42,937 bases of DNA from Pseudonocardia xinjiangensis (GCF_012911925.1 NZ_JAAXKY010000052.1:1-42937), one strand, 5' to 3'. Shown: positions 7,475 to 15,410, numbered from the stretch's first letter. Notes: generated by a model not told the origin, from the letters alone. Made by a program: numbers and translations.

Positions 7475-8635
7475 GTGAATGAGAAGTACGACGTCGCCGT
7501 CGTCGGCGCGGGTCCCGCCGGATCGGCGAGCGCGTTACGGGTGCTGCAGCTCCGTCCGGACGCGCGTGTCCTGCTGCTGGACGCGGCGGAGTTCCCGCGC
7601 GACAAGACCTGCGGGGACGGCATCGCCGCGCACGTGCTCGAGCTGCTCCAGGCCTTGGGTGTGCCGGATCTGACCGATCTGGGCCCTGCCGTGCCGCGGC
7701 TGCAGCTGCGCAGCCCCGGCGGCCGGGTGGTCTCGCGGCCCTGCGCGCGCCCCAACCGGGTGATTCCGCGGGCGGTGTTCGACGCGCACCTGGTCTCAGC
7801 GGCCGTCGCGCGCGGCGCCGAGCTGCGCCGCCACCGGGTCCGCCGCATCGACGTCCACGCCGGCGGTGTCGTACTCGACGAGAGCATCGAGGCCGCGGTC
7901 GTGATCGGGGCCGACGGCGCGAACTCGACGGTCCGCCGCCTGCTGGGCGCGCCGGACACGGCGCCGAAGCACACGGCGGTCGCGATCCGCGGTTACGCGC
8001 CGACCACGGTGGAGCCCGACGCGCTGGTCATCGAGTTCGCCCGCACCCGCTATCCGGCGTACGCCTGGTCGTTCCCCCTGCCCGGGGGCGGTTCCAACGT
8101 CGGCTACGGCGTGTTCGACCGGCGCGGCGCCGGGTCGCGGCAGGAGCTTCTCGACGCGCTGCGCAGGCTGCTGCCCGGCCACGAGCCCGCTCCGGACACG
8201 GTGCGCGGGCACCATCTGCCGCTGTCCACGGGCCCGCGCCACCATCCCGACGGCCGGGTCCTGCTGGCGGGCGACGCCGCGGCGATGATCAACCCGCTCA
8301 CGGGCGAGGGGATCTTCGACGCCGTGGCCTCCGGGGTTCTCGCCGGCCGGGCCGCTCTGCTGGGGGCGGATGCGGGTGCGGCGCACCGCCGGGCCATGGA
8401 GCACTCCTTCTCGCTGCACCACCGGCACGGCGCCCTGCTGGCCGGTCTGGTGGCCTACCCGCGTTTCCTCGATGCGGCGGTCACCGCCGCGGCCCACCAC
8501 AAGTCCGTGTTCGACGCGGCGGTGGACCTCGGCCTAGGCCGCGGCACGGCGCCGGTGGGCGCTCTGGCGCGGGTGGCCGCCGCGTACGTGACCCTCGGGC
8601 TCCCAGGGAGAGCAGGGCGCCCCCAGCCAGTCTGA
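7475..8635 (+). CDS. Geranylgeranyl-reductase-family flavoprotein
   Basis: A 386-residue FAD enzyme. It has the N-terminal DVAVVGAGPAGSASA dinucleotide motif, the CGDGIAAHVL segment typical of geranylgeranyl reductases near residue 45, the ATG-like VIGADGANSTVRR segment near 142, and the second FAD motif GRVLLAGDAAAMINPLTGEGI near 265. Relatives saturate prenyl double bonds in chlorophyll, archaeal lipids and menaquinone. Next to UbiA and the type III PKS genes it is the natural candidate to make a dihydroprenyl donor or to reduce the attached prenyl chain. It converges on ubiA with 12 bases between stops. Confidence 0.85.
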   Translation: MNEKYDVAVVGAGPAGSASALRVLQLRPDARVLLLDAAEFPRDKTCGDGIAAHVLELLQALGVPDLTDLGPAVPRLQLRSPGGRVVSRPCARPNRVIPRAVFDAHLVSAAVARGAELRRHRVRRIDVHAGGVVLDESIEAAVVIGADGANSTVRRLLGAPDTAPKHTAVAIRGYAPTTVEPDALVIEFARTRYPAYAWSFPLPGGGSNVGYGVFDRRGAGSRQELLDALRRLLPGHEPAPDTVRGHHLPLSTGPRHHPDGRVLLAGDAAAMINPLTGEGIFDAVASGVLAGRAALLGADAGAAHRRAMEHSFSLHHRHGALLAGLVAYPRFLDAAVTAAAHHKSVFDAAVDLGLGRGTAPVGALARVAAAYVTLGLPGRAGRPQPV

Positions 8636-8647
8636 CGGCCCGCACGG

Positions 8648-9484
8648 CTACCGGAGCAGCGCAGGCCCCGACGCCACCAGGAGCACCACGGCCACGGCGG
8701 CCACCACCAGCACGGCCCGGAACGGTGCCCGTGATCCCGGGCTGCGGCCGGCCCGGAACCCCGCCGCGAGGATCACCACGGCGAGCACGGGCACGCCCCA
8801 GGTGGCCACGGCAGGCAGCGGGGCGTTGAGAGCCAGCACCACCGTGGCGGCGAGCAGCAGCACCGCCGCCGCGGCCCGGCTGCCGGCCGCGCCGAGCCGG
8901 TGCGGCAGCCCGCGCACGCCGGTGGCCGCGTCGTCGTCGAGGTCGGGCAGCACGTTCGCGAAGTGCGCCCCGGCGCCCAGCAGGGCGCCCGCCACCGGGA
9001 GCCACCAGGGTGGTGCCGGCGCTCCGGGGAGCCCGAGCACGACGAACACCGGCAACAGCCCGAAGCAGACCACATACGGCAGCACCGACAGCACCGTCGA
9101 CTTCATGCCCAGGTCATAGGCCCACCCCGCGGCGACGGCGACGAGATGCACCACCCCCGCGAGGAGGCCCGACGCGAGCGAGAGCGGCACGCAGGCCACC
9201 GCGGCCAGCACCGTCGCCACCCCCACGGTGCGCGCCGAGATCGCGCCGGCGGCCACGGGCTTGTCCGTACGGGCGACGGCCACGTCCCGCTCGGCGTCGA
9301 GCACGTCGTTGAGCCACCCGATCGAGAGCTGCCCGGTGAGCACCGCGGCGGCCACGAGCAGCACGCCGGGCAGGTCGCGCCCGGTGGTCACGGCCAGGGC
9401 CGTGACCATCACGGTGACCGCGACGGTGGGTTCGGGATGGGAGGACCGCAGCAACGCGACCGCTCGATCGGCGACAGGCCGCAT
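8648..9484 (-). CDS. UbiA-family prenyltransferase
   Basis: A 278-residue integral membrane protein with eight or nine predicted hydrophobic helices. The two Asp-rich prenyl-diphosphate/Mg sites are NDVLDAERD (about residue 63) and DLDDDAATG (about 180), the latter followed by RGLPHRLG. UbiA enzymes join an isoprenoid chain to an aromatic acceptor. Context (type III PKS, methyltransferase, prenyl reductase, hydroxylase) suggests the acceptor is a polyketide phenol or hydroquinone. The ATG at 9484 is 27 bases from the divergent methyltransferase start. Confidence 0.88.
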   Translation of the reverse strand: MRPVADRAVALLRSSHPEPTVAVTVMVTALAVTTGRDLPGVLLVAAAVLTGQLSIGWLNDVLDAERDVAVARTDKPVAAGAISARTVGVATVLAAVACVPLSLASGLLAGVVHLVAVAAGWAYDLGMKSTVLSVLPYVVCFGLLPVFVVLGLPGAPAPPWWLPVAGALLGAGAHFANVLPDLDDDAATGVRGLPHRLGAAGSRAAAAVLLLAATVVLALNAPLPAVATWGVPVLAVVILAAGFRAGRSPGSRAPFRAVLVVAAVAVVLLVASGPALLR

Positions 9485-9511
9485 GCGCCCCAGTCTGGCA
9501 GCCTGGACCGC
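9485..9511. promoter_or_regulatory. Very short divergent promoter region between ubiA-like and methyltransferase genes
   Basis: Only 27 bases separate the two start codons. On each strand a hexamer of the form nAnnnT (CAGACT for ubiA, CAGCCT for the methyltransferase) lies exactly seven bases before the start codon, the spacing of a leaderless promoter, but both lack the first T of the -10 consensus. Alternatively the methyltransferase starts further downstream. Weak evidence. Confidence 0.3.
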
Positions 9512-10237
9512 GTGCCCGACGTCCGGAACCATCGAGCCGGCGGGCTGGCGCGCAACGATCCGGCCCAGTACGACGTCCTCGCGCAGCACTGGTGGCGTCC
9601 CCGCGGACCGTTCGCGATGCTCCACTGGCTCGCGGCGGCACGGGGCGCGCTCATTCCCCCCGCCACCCGGGACGGCGCCGTGCTGGTCGACCTCGGGTGT
9701 GGAGCGGGCCTGCTCGCCCCGCACGTCGCCGGGGCGGGTTACCGGCACATCGGCGTGGACATCGGCGCGTCCGCGCTGGCCCAGGCGGCGTCCCACGGCG
9801 TCACGGCCGTGCGCGGGGACGTCATGGCCGTGCCACTGGCCGACGGGTGCGCCGACGTCGTCGCAGCCGGGGAGATCCTCGAGCACGTCACCGACCTCGC
9901 GGCCGCGGTCGGTGAGGCGTGCCGGCTGCTGCGGCCCGGCGGCCTGCTCGTGATCGACACGCTCGCCGCCACCGCTCTCGGCCGGTTCGTCGCCGTCACC
10001 GTGGCCGAACGCATACCCGGCGCGGCGCCACCCGGGATCCACGATCCGGCGCTGTTCGTCGACCGCGCCGCTCTCGTGCGGGAGTGCGCCCGCCACGGCG
10101 TGACACTGCGGATGCGCGGCATCCGCCCGTCCCTGCCGGGCCTCGTCCGGTGGGCCGCCGGCCGGGCCGACACGGTGGCGATGGTGCCGGTACCGACCAC
10201 CGCGGTCCTGTTCCAGGCCGTCGGGAGGCGAGGATGA
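9512..10237 (+). CDS. Class I SAM-dependent methyltransferase (UbiG-like)
   Basis: A 241-residue methyltransferase. The N-terminal RNDPAQYDVLAQHWWRPRGPF resembles UbiG O-methyltransferases. SAM motif I is VLVDLGCGAGLLAPHVA near residue 58, the acidic strand end is HIGVDIG, and the post motifs are VVAAGEILEHV and LLRPGGLLVID. It probably methylates a phenolic or hydroquinone oxygen of the polyketide made by the next gene, with which it overlaps by 4 bases (ATGA at 10234-10237). The GTG at 9512 is chosen to include RNDPAQYDVLA; no Shine-Dalgarno is visible. Confidence 0.85.
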   Translation: MPDVRNHRAGGLARNDPAQYDVLAQHWWRPRGPFAMLHWLAAARGALIPPATRDGAVLVDLGCGAGLLAPHVAGAGYRHIGVDIGASALAQAASHGVTAVRGDVMAVPLADGCADVVAAGEILEHVTDLAAAVGEACRLLRPGGLLVIDTLAATALGRFVAVTVAERIPGAAPPGIHDPALFVDRAALVRECARHGVTLRMRGIRPSLPGLVRWAAGRADTVAMVPVPTTAVLFQAVGRRG

Positions 10238-11301
10238 CGGCCTACGTCGCCGGCTTCGGCATGGCCTTCCCCGGTGGCCGGGTGAGCCAGGCCGACATGT
10301 GGGACGGGTTCTTCTCGCAGCACTTCGCGGGCGACCGGATGGCCGAGCGGATCTTCCGCGGCGCCGGGGTGGTGCACCGGCACGCGGCGGTGAACCCGGT
10401 GGAGGAGGACGTCTCCCGCTGGTCCACCGGCGAGCGGATGCGCCGCTACGTCGCCGAGGCGCTCCCGCTGGGCAAGGAGGCGGTGGCCGCAGCGCTCACC
10501 GACGCGGGCCTCGCCCCCGACGAGGTCGGCCTGCTCGCGGTCGTCTCGTGCACGGGGTACGTCACGCCCGGTCTCGACATCCGGGTGGCGGCCGACCTCG
10601 GGATGGCACCGGACGTGCAGCGGCTGTTCGTCGGGCACATGGGCTGCTACGCGGCCATCCCCGGGCTCGGCGCCGCCGCCGACTACGTGGTGGCCCGCGG
10701 CCGGCCCGCCGTCGTGCTGTGCCTCGAACTGACCTCCCTGCACGTGCAGCCCGCCGCCGACGACGACGGTCACGTCGACCGCGGGCAGGTCGTCTCCCAC
10801 GCCCTGTTCGGTGACGCCGCCGTGGCCGTCGTCGTCCTGCCGGACGCGCCGCAGCGGCACGCGGGGCTCGAGGTCGTGGAGATCGCGGCTCTGACCGACG
10901 CGGCCACCGCCGACCACATGACCTGGGACGTCACCGACCTCGGGTTCCGCATGGGACTCTCGCCCGAGGTGCCGCGGGTGCTGGCCCGCCACGTCCACCC
11001 CATGATCACCGACCTGCTCGCCCGGCACGGCATGACCATCGCCGACGTCGACGCGTGGGCCGTGCACCCAGGGGGTCCCCGCATCCTCAGCACCGTCGCG
11101 GAGCGGCTCGCGCTGCCCGACGACGCACTGGACGCCTCGTTGGGGGTGCTCGCCGAACGTGGCAACTGCTCGTCGGCCACCGTGCTGCTCGTGCTCGACG
11201 CCCTGCGCGCCACGGGCCGGCCGCGGACGGGACGCGCGGCCGTCGCGATGGCCTTCGGCCCCGGCCTCACCCTGTACGTGACCCTCCTCCGGGAGGCGTG
11301 A
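10234..11301 (+). CDS. Type III polyketide synthase (chalcone-synthase fold)
   Basis: A 355-residue thiolase-fold enzyme. The catalytic triad is visible: Cys in VGHMGCYAAIPG (about residue 134), His in AVHPGGPRIL (about 275) and Asn in ERGNCSSATVL (about 308). The C-terminal GFGPG-type loop reads MAFGPGLTLY. Type III PKSs condense a starter acyl-CoA with malonyl-CoA into resorcinols, pyrones or phloroglucinols. The locus resembles the Actinoplanes agq-type alkyl-O-dihydrogeranyl-methoxyhydroquinone cluster, so an alkylresorcinol-type product is a reasonable inference. It is preceded by GGAGGCGAGG and coupled to the methyltransferase. Confidence 0.92.
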   Translation: MTAYVAGFGMAFPGGRVSQADMWDGFFSQHFAGDRMAERIFRGAGVVHRHAAVNPVEEDVSRWSTGERMRRYVAEALPLGKEAVAAALTDAGLAPDEVGLLAVVSCTGYVTPGLDIRVAADLGMAPDVQRLFVGHMGCYAAIPGLGAAADYVVARGRPAVVLCLELTSLHVQPAADDDGHVDRGQVVSHALFGDAAVAVVVLPDAPQRHAGLEVVEIAALTDAATADHMTWDVTDLGFRMGLSPEVPRVLARHVHPMITDLLARHGMTIADVDAWAVHPGGPRILSTVAERLALPDDALDASLGVLAERGNCSSATVLLVLDALRATGRPRTGRAAVAMAFGPGLTLYVTLLREA

Positions 11302-11316
11302 GACCAGCCCCGGATC

Positions 11317-11367
11317 GCAGCAAAGCCACGTTGCTGCCACCTGGTTGCCTGAAAGTGGCTTTGCTGC
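11317..11367. repeat. P1 hairpin repeat, copy A
   Basis: The outer arms GCAGCAAAGCCAC (11317-11329) and GTGGCTTTGCTGC (11355-11367) pair perfectly around a 25-base centre. The whole 51-base unit aligns without gaps to the copy at 36072-36128, with changes only in the centre. It lies in the convergent gap after the PKS gene and could act as a bidirectional terminator. Confidence 0.8.
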
Positions 11368-11372
11368 AACGG

Positions 11373-11411
11373 GCGTGCGCGAGTCGCCCTTTTCGCGTGC
11401 GCGAGTCGCCC
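11373..11411. repeat. P3 intergenic tandem repeat, copy B (two units, opposite orientation)
   Basis: Two identical 17-base units GCGTGCGCGAGTCGCCC at 11373-11389 and 11395-11411, joined by TTTTC. They are the reverse complement of the P3 units at 6228 and 14369. The array lies directly after a P1 hairpin in the convergent gap between the PKS and the hydroxylase gene. Confidence 0.8.
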
Positions 11412-11429
11412 GTTCCCGGGGACGTGGGG

Positions 11430-12953
11430 TCAGCCGGGGGCGGTGGCCTGGACGATCCGGTCGGGGCGGACGAGGGCGGCGGCCGCGCGGCCGCCCGCCA
11501 ACCACGTGCGCAGCTCCCCGCCGTCGTCGAGGACCGTGTCGGCGGGGCCCGGGCCCAGCCGCAGGGTCGGGGCGCCGAGCCGTTGTGCCGTGGCCTGCAG
11601 GTCCGGAGCGACGGGGCCCGTGGCGAGGAGCGCGTAACCGTCGCCGAGCACCTCGTCGAGACGCACCGAGCGCCCGTCCACCCGCACCGTCGGCTGTGGG
11701 CAGGGGGTGCCGGTGAGGTCGCGGCGGTGGCGGCGGCGCTCGACCAGCGGTCCGGGGGCGTATCGGGTGCTGATGCCGCGTTGGGCCGCCGCTCGCACGC
11801 CCGGTACCCGCAGCAGCAGCCCGGTCAGGGGCCGGCGCAGGGCGGCGGCGATGTCCTGGCCTCCGGTCATGGCCCGCCCGACCCGCACGGCGCCACGGAT
11901 CACGGCCTCGGCGTGCGGCGCGCGCTCGGCCTGGTAGCTGTCGAGCAGGGCGTCCTCGTCGGCACCGCGGAGGACGGCGGCGAGCTTCCAGGCGAGGTTG
12001 TGGGCGTCGCGCAGCCCGGCACCCAGGCCCTGCCCGATGAACGGCGGGGTGAGGTGGGCGGCGTCACCGAGGAGCAGGACCCGGCCGTGGCGCCACCGGT
12101 CGGCGAGCCGGGCCCGGAACGTGTACTCGGCGGCGCGCAGCACCTCGAGCCCCCCGGCGGGGACGCCCCACGGTGCGGTGAGCGCAGCGAGCCGCTCCGG
12201 TCGCGCGAGGTCCGTGGCGGTCTCGCCGGACCGCATCCGGAACTCCCACCGGCAGCGGTCTCCGGGCAGCGGCAGGAACGTCGCCGCGCGGCGGGGGTCG
12301 CACACCTGGTCGACGCCGCCCCAGGTGGACGGCGGCCGGCTGCAGCGGGCGTCGAGCACGAACCACCGCTCGGTGAACCGCAGGTCGCGCAGCGTGGCTC
12401 CGATGGCGTCGCGGACGGCGCTGCCTGCACCGTCACAGCCCAGCACGGCGTCCGCCCCGACCTGCTCCCGCGCGCCGGTACGGGTGTCGCGCAACGCCAC
12501 GAGCACGGGCCTCCCGTCGGGCGGGCCGATGCCCGTCACCTCGACCTCCTCACGCAGCCGCACCGACGGGTGCCGCGTCAGCTCGGTGCGCAGCAGCCGT
12601 TCGAGGTCGGGCTGGTCGAACAGGTTGGACTCGGGGTGGCCGTGCTCGCCGACCACCCGGTCCCGGCGGAACTCCGCGAACGGCCGCAGCTTCGCGTCGA
12701 GCAGCCGCAGGCCCGCCGCCGGCCTGCTGATGTCGCCGAACGCGGCGACCCCGGCCCGCTGCAGGATCCGCACCCCCTCGTCGTCGAGGTGCACCCCACG
12801 CGGCAGTGGATGGATCCCGGCGTGCCGCTCCACCACCGTGCAGGCCACCCCGAGCCGGGCCAGCAGGAGGGCGGCGGTCAGCCCGGTGGGGCCGGCGCCG
12901 ACGATCAGCACGTGCCCGCCACGCTGCGCCCCGTCCAGCTCCACCGCTCCCAC
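11430..12953 (-). CDS. FAD-dependent aromatic hydroxylase (MhpA/PheA type)
   Basis: A 507-residue group A flavin monooxygenase. It has the GXGXXG motif VLIVGAGPTGLTAALLLARLG near residue 15, the RGVHLDDEGVRILQRAG segment near 52, the DG motif AVLGCDGAGSAVRDAI near 171 and the GD motif GRVLLLGDAAHLTPPFIGQG near 283. A C-terminal thioredoxin-like domain ends in ALVRPDRIV. Relatives hydroxylate phenols ortho or para, or do oxidative decarboxylation. Placed after the type III PKS it is the likely step from resorcinol-type to hydroquinone-type product. The GTG at 12953 is used; GTG at 12944 is an alternative. Confidence 0.85.
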   Translation of the reverse strand: MGAVELDGAQRGGHVLIVGAGPTGLTAALLLARLGVACTVVERHAGIHPLPRGVHLDDEGVRILQRAGVAAFGDISRPAAGLRLLDAKLRPFAEFRRDRVVGEHGHPESNLFDQPDLERLLRTELTRHPSVRLREEVEVTGIGPPDGRPVLVALRDTRTGAREQVGADAVLGCDGAGSAVRDAIGATLRDLRFTERWFVLDARCSRPPSTWGGVDQVCDPRRAATFLPLPGDRCRWEFRMRSGETATDLARPERLAALTAPWGVPAGGLEVLRAAEYTFRARLADRWRHGRVLLLGDAAHLTPPFIGQGLGAGLRDAHNLAWKLAAVLRGADEDALLDSYQAERAPHAEAVIRGAVRVGRAMTGGQDIAAALRRPLTGLLLRVPGVRAAAQRGISTRYAPGPLVERRRHRRDLTGTPCPQPTVRVDGRSVRLDEVLGDGYALLATGPVAPDLQATAQRLGAPTLRLGPGPADTVLDDGGELRTWLAGGRAAAALVRPDRIVQATAPG

Positions 12954-12989
12954 CTCCGGTTCGACCCTGCCAGCGCCGGCGGACCGCTG

Positions 12990-13145
12990 CAGCGACGGAC
13001 CGGACCGTTCGCCGAATCACCGCACCGGTCGATCGGCTTCCGGCTGGTCGGCTGCGAGAACCTGGACCGGGTCCGCGAGCGCGGGGCCCGTGTCGCCGCG
13101 GTCGAGATCCGACCGCTGATGGACCCCTCCGGGATGGAGATGTGA
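12990..13145 (+). pseudogene. Remnant of a DGPF/YCII-family gene
   Basis: Only the C-terminal half is present: TGPFAES (the DGPF box), then IGFRLVGCENLDRVRERGA, VAAVEIRPLMDPSGMEM and TGA. This is the end of the YCII-like proteins normally encoded just before ECF42 sigma factors. No N-terminal half or start codon is visible; upstream runs the hydroxylase on the other strand. Its stop overlaps the sigma start by 4 bases (GTGA, 13142-13145), so the original coupling is preserved although the gene is broken. Confidence 0.7.
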
Positions 13146-14371
13146 CCGACCGGCCGACGGAGATGGGGGAGCTGCTGCGCCCGCTGGCGCCGCAGGTCCT
13201 CGCGGTGCTGGTGCGCCGGTACGGCCAGTTCGACGCGTGCGAGGACGCCGTGCAGGACGCGCTGCTCGCCGCCGCCGTGCAGTGGCCGGTCGAGGGGGTG
13301 CCGGACAACCCCCGCGCATGGCTGATCACGGTCGCGGGGCGGCGGCTGGCCGACCAGTGGCGCAGCGAGAGCGCCCGCCGCCGCCGCGAGAGCACGGCGG
13401 CGCTCGCCGAGCCGGACCTGCCGGCGCCCGCCGCCGACGTCGACCACGCCGCCCAGGACGACACGCTCACCCTGCTGTTCCTGTGCTGCCATCCGGCGCT
13501 GTCGCCGCCGTCGCAGGTGGCGCTCACGCTCCGGGCCGTCGGCGGGCTGACCACCGCCCAGATCGCCCACGCGTTCCTCGTGCCCGAGGCCACGATGGCC
13601 CAGCGGATCAGCCGCGCGAAGCGCACCCTCGCCGGTGTCGGTTTCGGTGCGCCGGCCGCCACCGAGCAGCCCGACCGGCTCGGTGCGGTGCTGCACGTGC
13701 TGTATCTCGTGTTCAACGAGGGGTACACCGCCACCTCGGGTCCCGACCTGCAGCGCCCCGAGCTCACCCGCGAGGCGATCCGGCTGACCCGCAGGCTGCA
13801 CCGGCTCCTGCCCGAGGACGGTGAGGTCGCGGGGCTGCTCGCCCTGATGCTCATCACGGAGGCTCGGCGTCCCGCCCGCACCCGTCCGGACGGCGCCCTC
13901 GTTCCCTTGGCCGAACAGGACCGGAGCCGCTGGGACGCGGCGTTGATCGCCGAAGGTGTGGAGCTGGTCAGCGCGACCCTGGCCCGCGCGCCGGTGGGTC
14001 CCTACCAGCTCCAGGCGGCGATCGCGGCCGTCCACGGCGAGGCCAGGAGCGCGCAGGACACCGACTGGCCGCAGGTCGCCGCCCTCTACCGGGTGCTCGA
14101 CGTGCTCGCCCCGAGCCCGGTCGTCACGCTCAACCGCGCCGTCGCCGTGGCGATGGTGGACGGCCCCCGCGCCGGCCTGGACCTGCTGGCGACGCTCGAC
14201 TCCGACCGCCGCATCGCGGGGCATCACCGGGTGCCGGCCGTGCGCGCCCACCTGCTCGACATGGCCGGGGACGTGGACGCGGCCCGCGCCACCTATCGGG
14301 AGGCCGCTCGCCGCAGCACGAGCGTGCCCGAGCGGCGCTACCTCGAGGACCGCGCCGACCGGCTCGGCTGA
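13142..14371 (+). CDS. ECF sigma factor, ECF42 type with C-terminal extension
   Basis: A 409-residue sigma-70 family protein. Region 2 spans about residues 10-85 (VRRYGQFDACEDAVQDALLAA, NPRAWLITVAGRRLAD). Region 4 is about 110-170 (LTTAQIAHAFLVPEATMAQR then ISRAKRTLAG). The long C-terminal part (about 180-409), with LYLVFNEGYTA, VTLNRAVAVAMVDGP and TPR-like helices, defines the ECF42 class, which lacks an anti-sigma factor and is paired with DGPF/YCII proteins. That partner is decayed here, so the sigma may be a relic or be served by a DGPF protein encoded elsewhere. GTG start is from the stop/start overlap. The stop codon is the first base triplet of a P3 repeat. Confidence 0.9.
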   Translation: MTDRPTEMGELLRPLAPQVLAVLVRRYGQFDACEDAVQDALLAAAVQWPVEGVPDNPRAWLITVAGRRLADQWRSESARRRRESTAALAEPDLPAPAADVDHAAQDDTLTLLFLCCHPALSPPSQVALTLRAVGGLTTAQIAHAFLVPEATMAQRISRAKRTLAGVGFGAPAATEQPDRLGAVLHVLYLVFNEGYTATSGPDLQRPELTREAIRLTRRLHRLLPEDGEVAGLLALMLITEARRPARTRPDGALVPLAEQDRSRWDAALIAEGVELVSATLARAPVGPYQLQAAIAAVHGEARSAQDTDWPQVAALYRVLDVLAPSPVVTLNRAVAVAMVDGPRAGLDLLATLDSDRRIAGHHRVPAVRAHLLDMAGDVDAARATYREAARRSTSVPERRYLEDRADRLG

Positions 14372-14433
14372 AACTGGCGACTCGCGCGCTGAAACCGGGC
14401 GACTCGCGCGCTGAAACCGGGCGACTCGCGGGC
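14369..14433. repeat. P3 intergenic tandem repeat, copy C (three units)
   Basis: Three near-identical 21-22 base units of the form TGAAACCGGGCGACTCGCG with a GC end, head to tail without spacers. The first unit begins with the TGA stop of the sigma gene. Core sequence GGGCGACTCGCG is shared with copies A and B. Confidence 0.85.
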
Positions 14434-14486
14434 AGTGGCGGCGCAACCTCCAGTAACGCCCGGGCGGTGGTGATCGTTAGGCAACC

Positions 14487-15410
14487 GTGCGTCATCACAC
14501 CGGCCGGTGGGCCTTCCCGCTCGTTCTGGCAGCGCTCACGACCGGTCTGGTGGCCGCTCCCGCGGCCGCGGACGTCTCGCCCGTTCCGGCGCAGGACGTC
14601 CCGGCGCAGAGCTACGTGGCGCTGGGCGACTCCTACGCGTCCGGACCGTTGATCCCGGTGCAGACCGGCCAGCCGGCCGGCTGCCTGCGCTCCACGAACA
14701 ACTACCCGGCCATCGTGGGCCGCACCCTCGGGGTGCCCGGCTTCCAGGACGTGAGCTGCAGCGGCGCCACCACGGAGAACCTTGCAGGTCCCCAGGCGGT
14801 CAGCGGGGGTGAGAACCCTCCGCAGCTCGACGCGCTGTCGGAGGACACCGAGCTGGTCACGCTGACCATCGGCGGCAATGACATCGGCTTCAGCTCGATC
14901 ATCAGCGAGTGCGCCGTCCGGTCCCCGCAACAGCCGGCGGGCGCGGCGTGCCGCGACTTCTTCACAGCGGGCGGCAACGACCAGCTCGCCGAGCGGATCG
15001 ACGCCACCGCACCGAAGGTCGCCGCGGCGCTGGAGCAGATCGGGGAGCGCGCCCCGGACGCGAGGGTCCTGGTGGTGGGCTACCCGGCGCTGCTCCCCGA
15101 CGAGGGGCCCGGCTGCTTCCCGCTGGTCCCGTTCAGCCCCGGCGACGTGGCCTACTTCCGCGAGACCGAGAAGCGGCTCAACGCAATGCTCGCCGACGAG
15201 GCCGACAGCGCGGGCGCCGACTTCGTCGACACCTACACCCCCTCCATCGGGCACGACATGTGCCAGCTGCCCGGCGTCAAGTGGATCGAGGGACTGGTCC
15301 CGACGGCTCCCGCCGCCCCGGTGCATCCCAACGCGCTGGGCACGGCCGGCATGGCCGCGGCGGTCGTCGAGGCGGTCTCCGAGGAGTCCGTCCCGGTGCT
15401 GGCCCCCTGA
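14487..15410 (+). CDS. Secreted SGNH/GDSL-family lipase/esterase
   Basis: A 307-residue protein with a Sec signal peptide (MRHHTGRWAF, then PLVLAALTTGLVAAPAAA, cleavage about residue 28). The SGNH blocks are clear: Ser in YVALGDSYASG (about 48), Gly in SCSGATTENL, Asn in LTIGGNDIGF (about 130), and His in VHPNALGTAGM (about 275). Six cysteines suggest disulphides, as in Streptomyces secreted lipases of this class. It hydrolyses ester bonds outside the cell; the substrate is unknown. Start GTG at 14487 gives the positively charged signal N-terminus. Confidence 0.9.
   Translation: MRHHTGRWAFPLVLAALTTGLVAAPAAADVSPVPAQDVPAQSYVALGDSYASGPLIPVQTGQPAGCLRSTNNYPAIVGRTLGVPGFQDVSCSGATTENLAGPQAVSGGENPPQLDALSEDTELVTLTIGGNDIGFSSIISECAVRSPQQPAGAACRDFFTAGGNDQLAERIDATAPKVAAALEQIGERAPDARVLVVGYPALLPDEGPGCFPLVPFSPGDVAYFRETEKRLNAMLADEADSAGADFVDTYTPSIGHDMCQLPGVKWIEGLVPTAPAAPVHPNALGTAGMAAAVVEAVSEESVPVLAP

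Noticed and set aside
6228..14433. P3 tandem repeats as CRISPR
   Set aside because: Units are 12-22 bases with spacers of 0-5 bases and only two or three units. There is no leader or cas gene.
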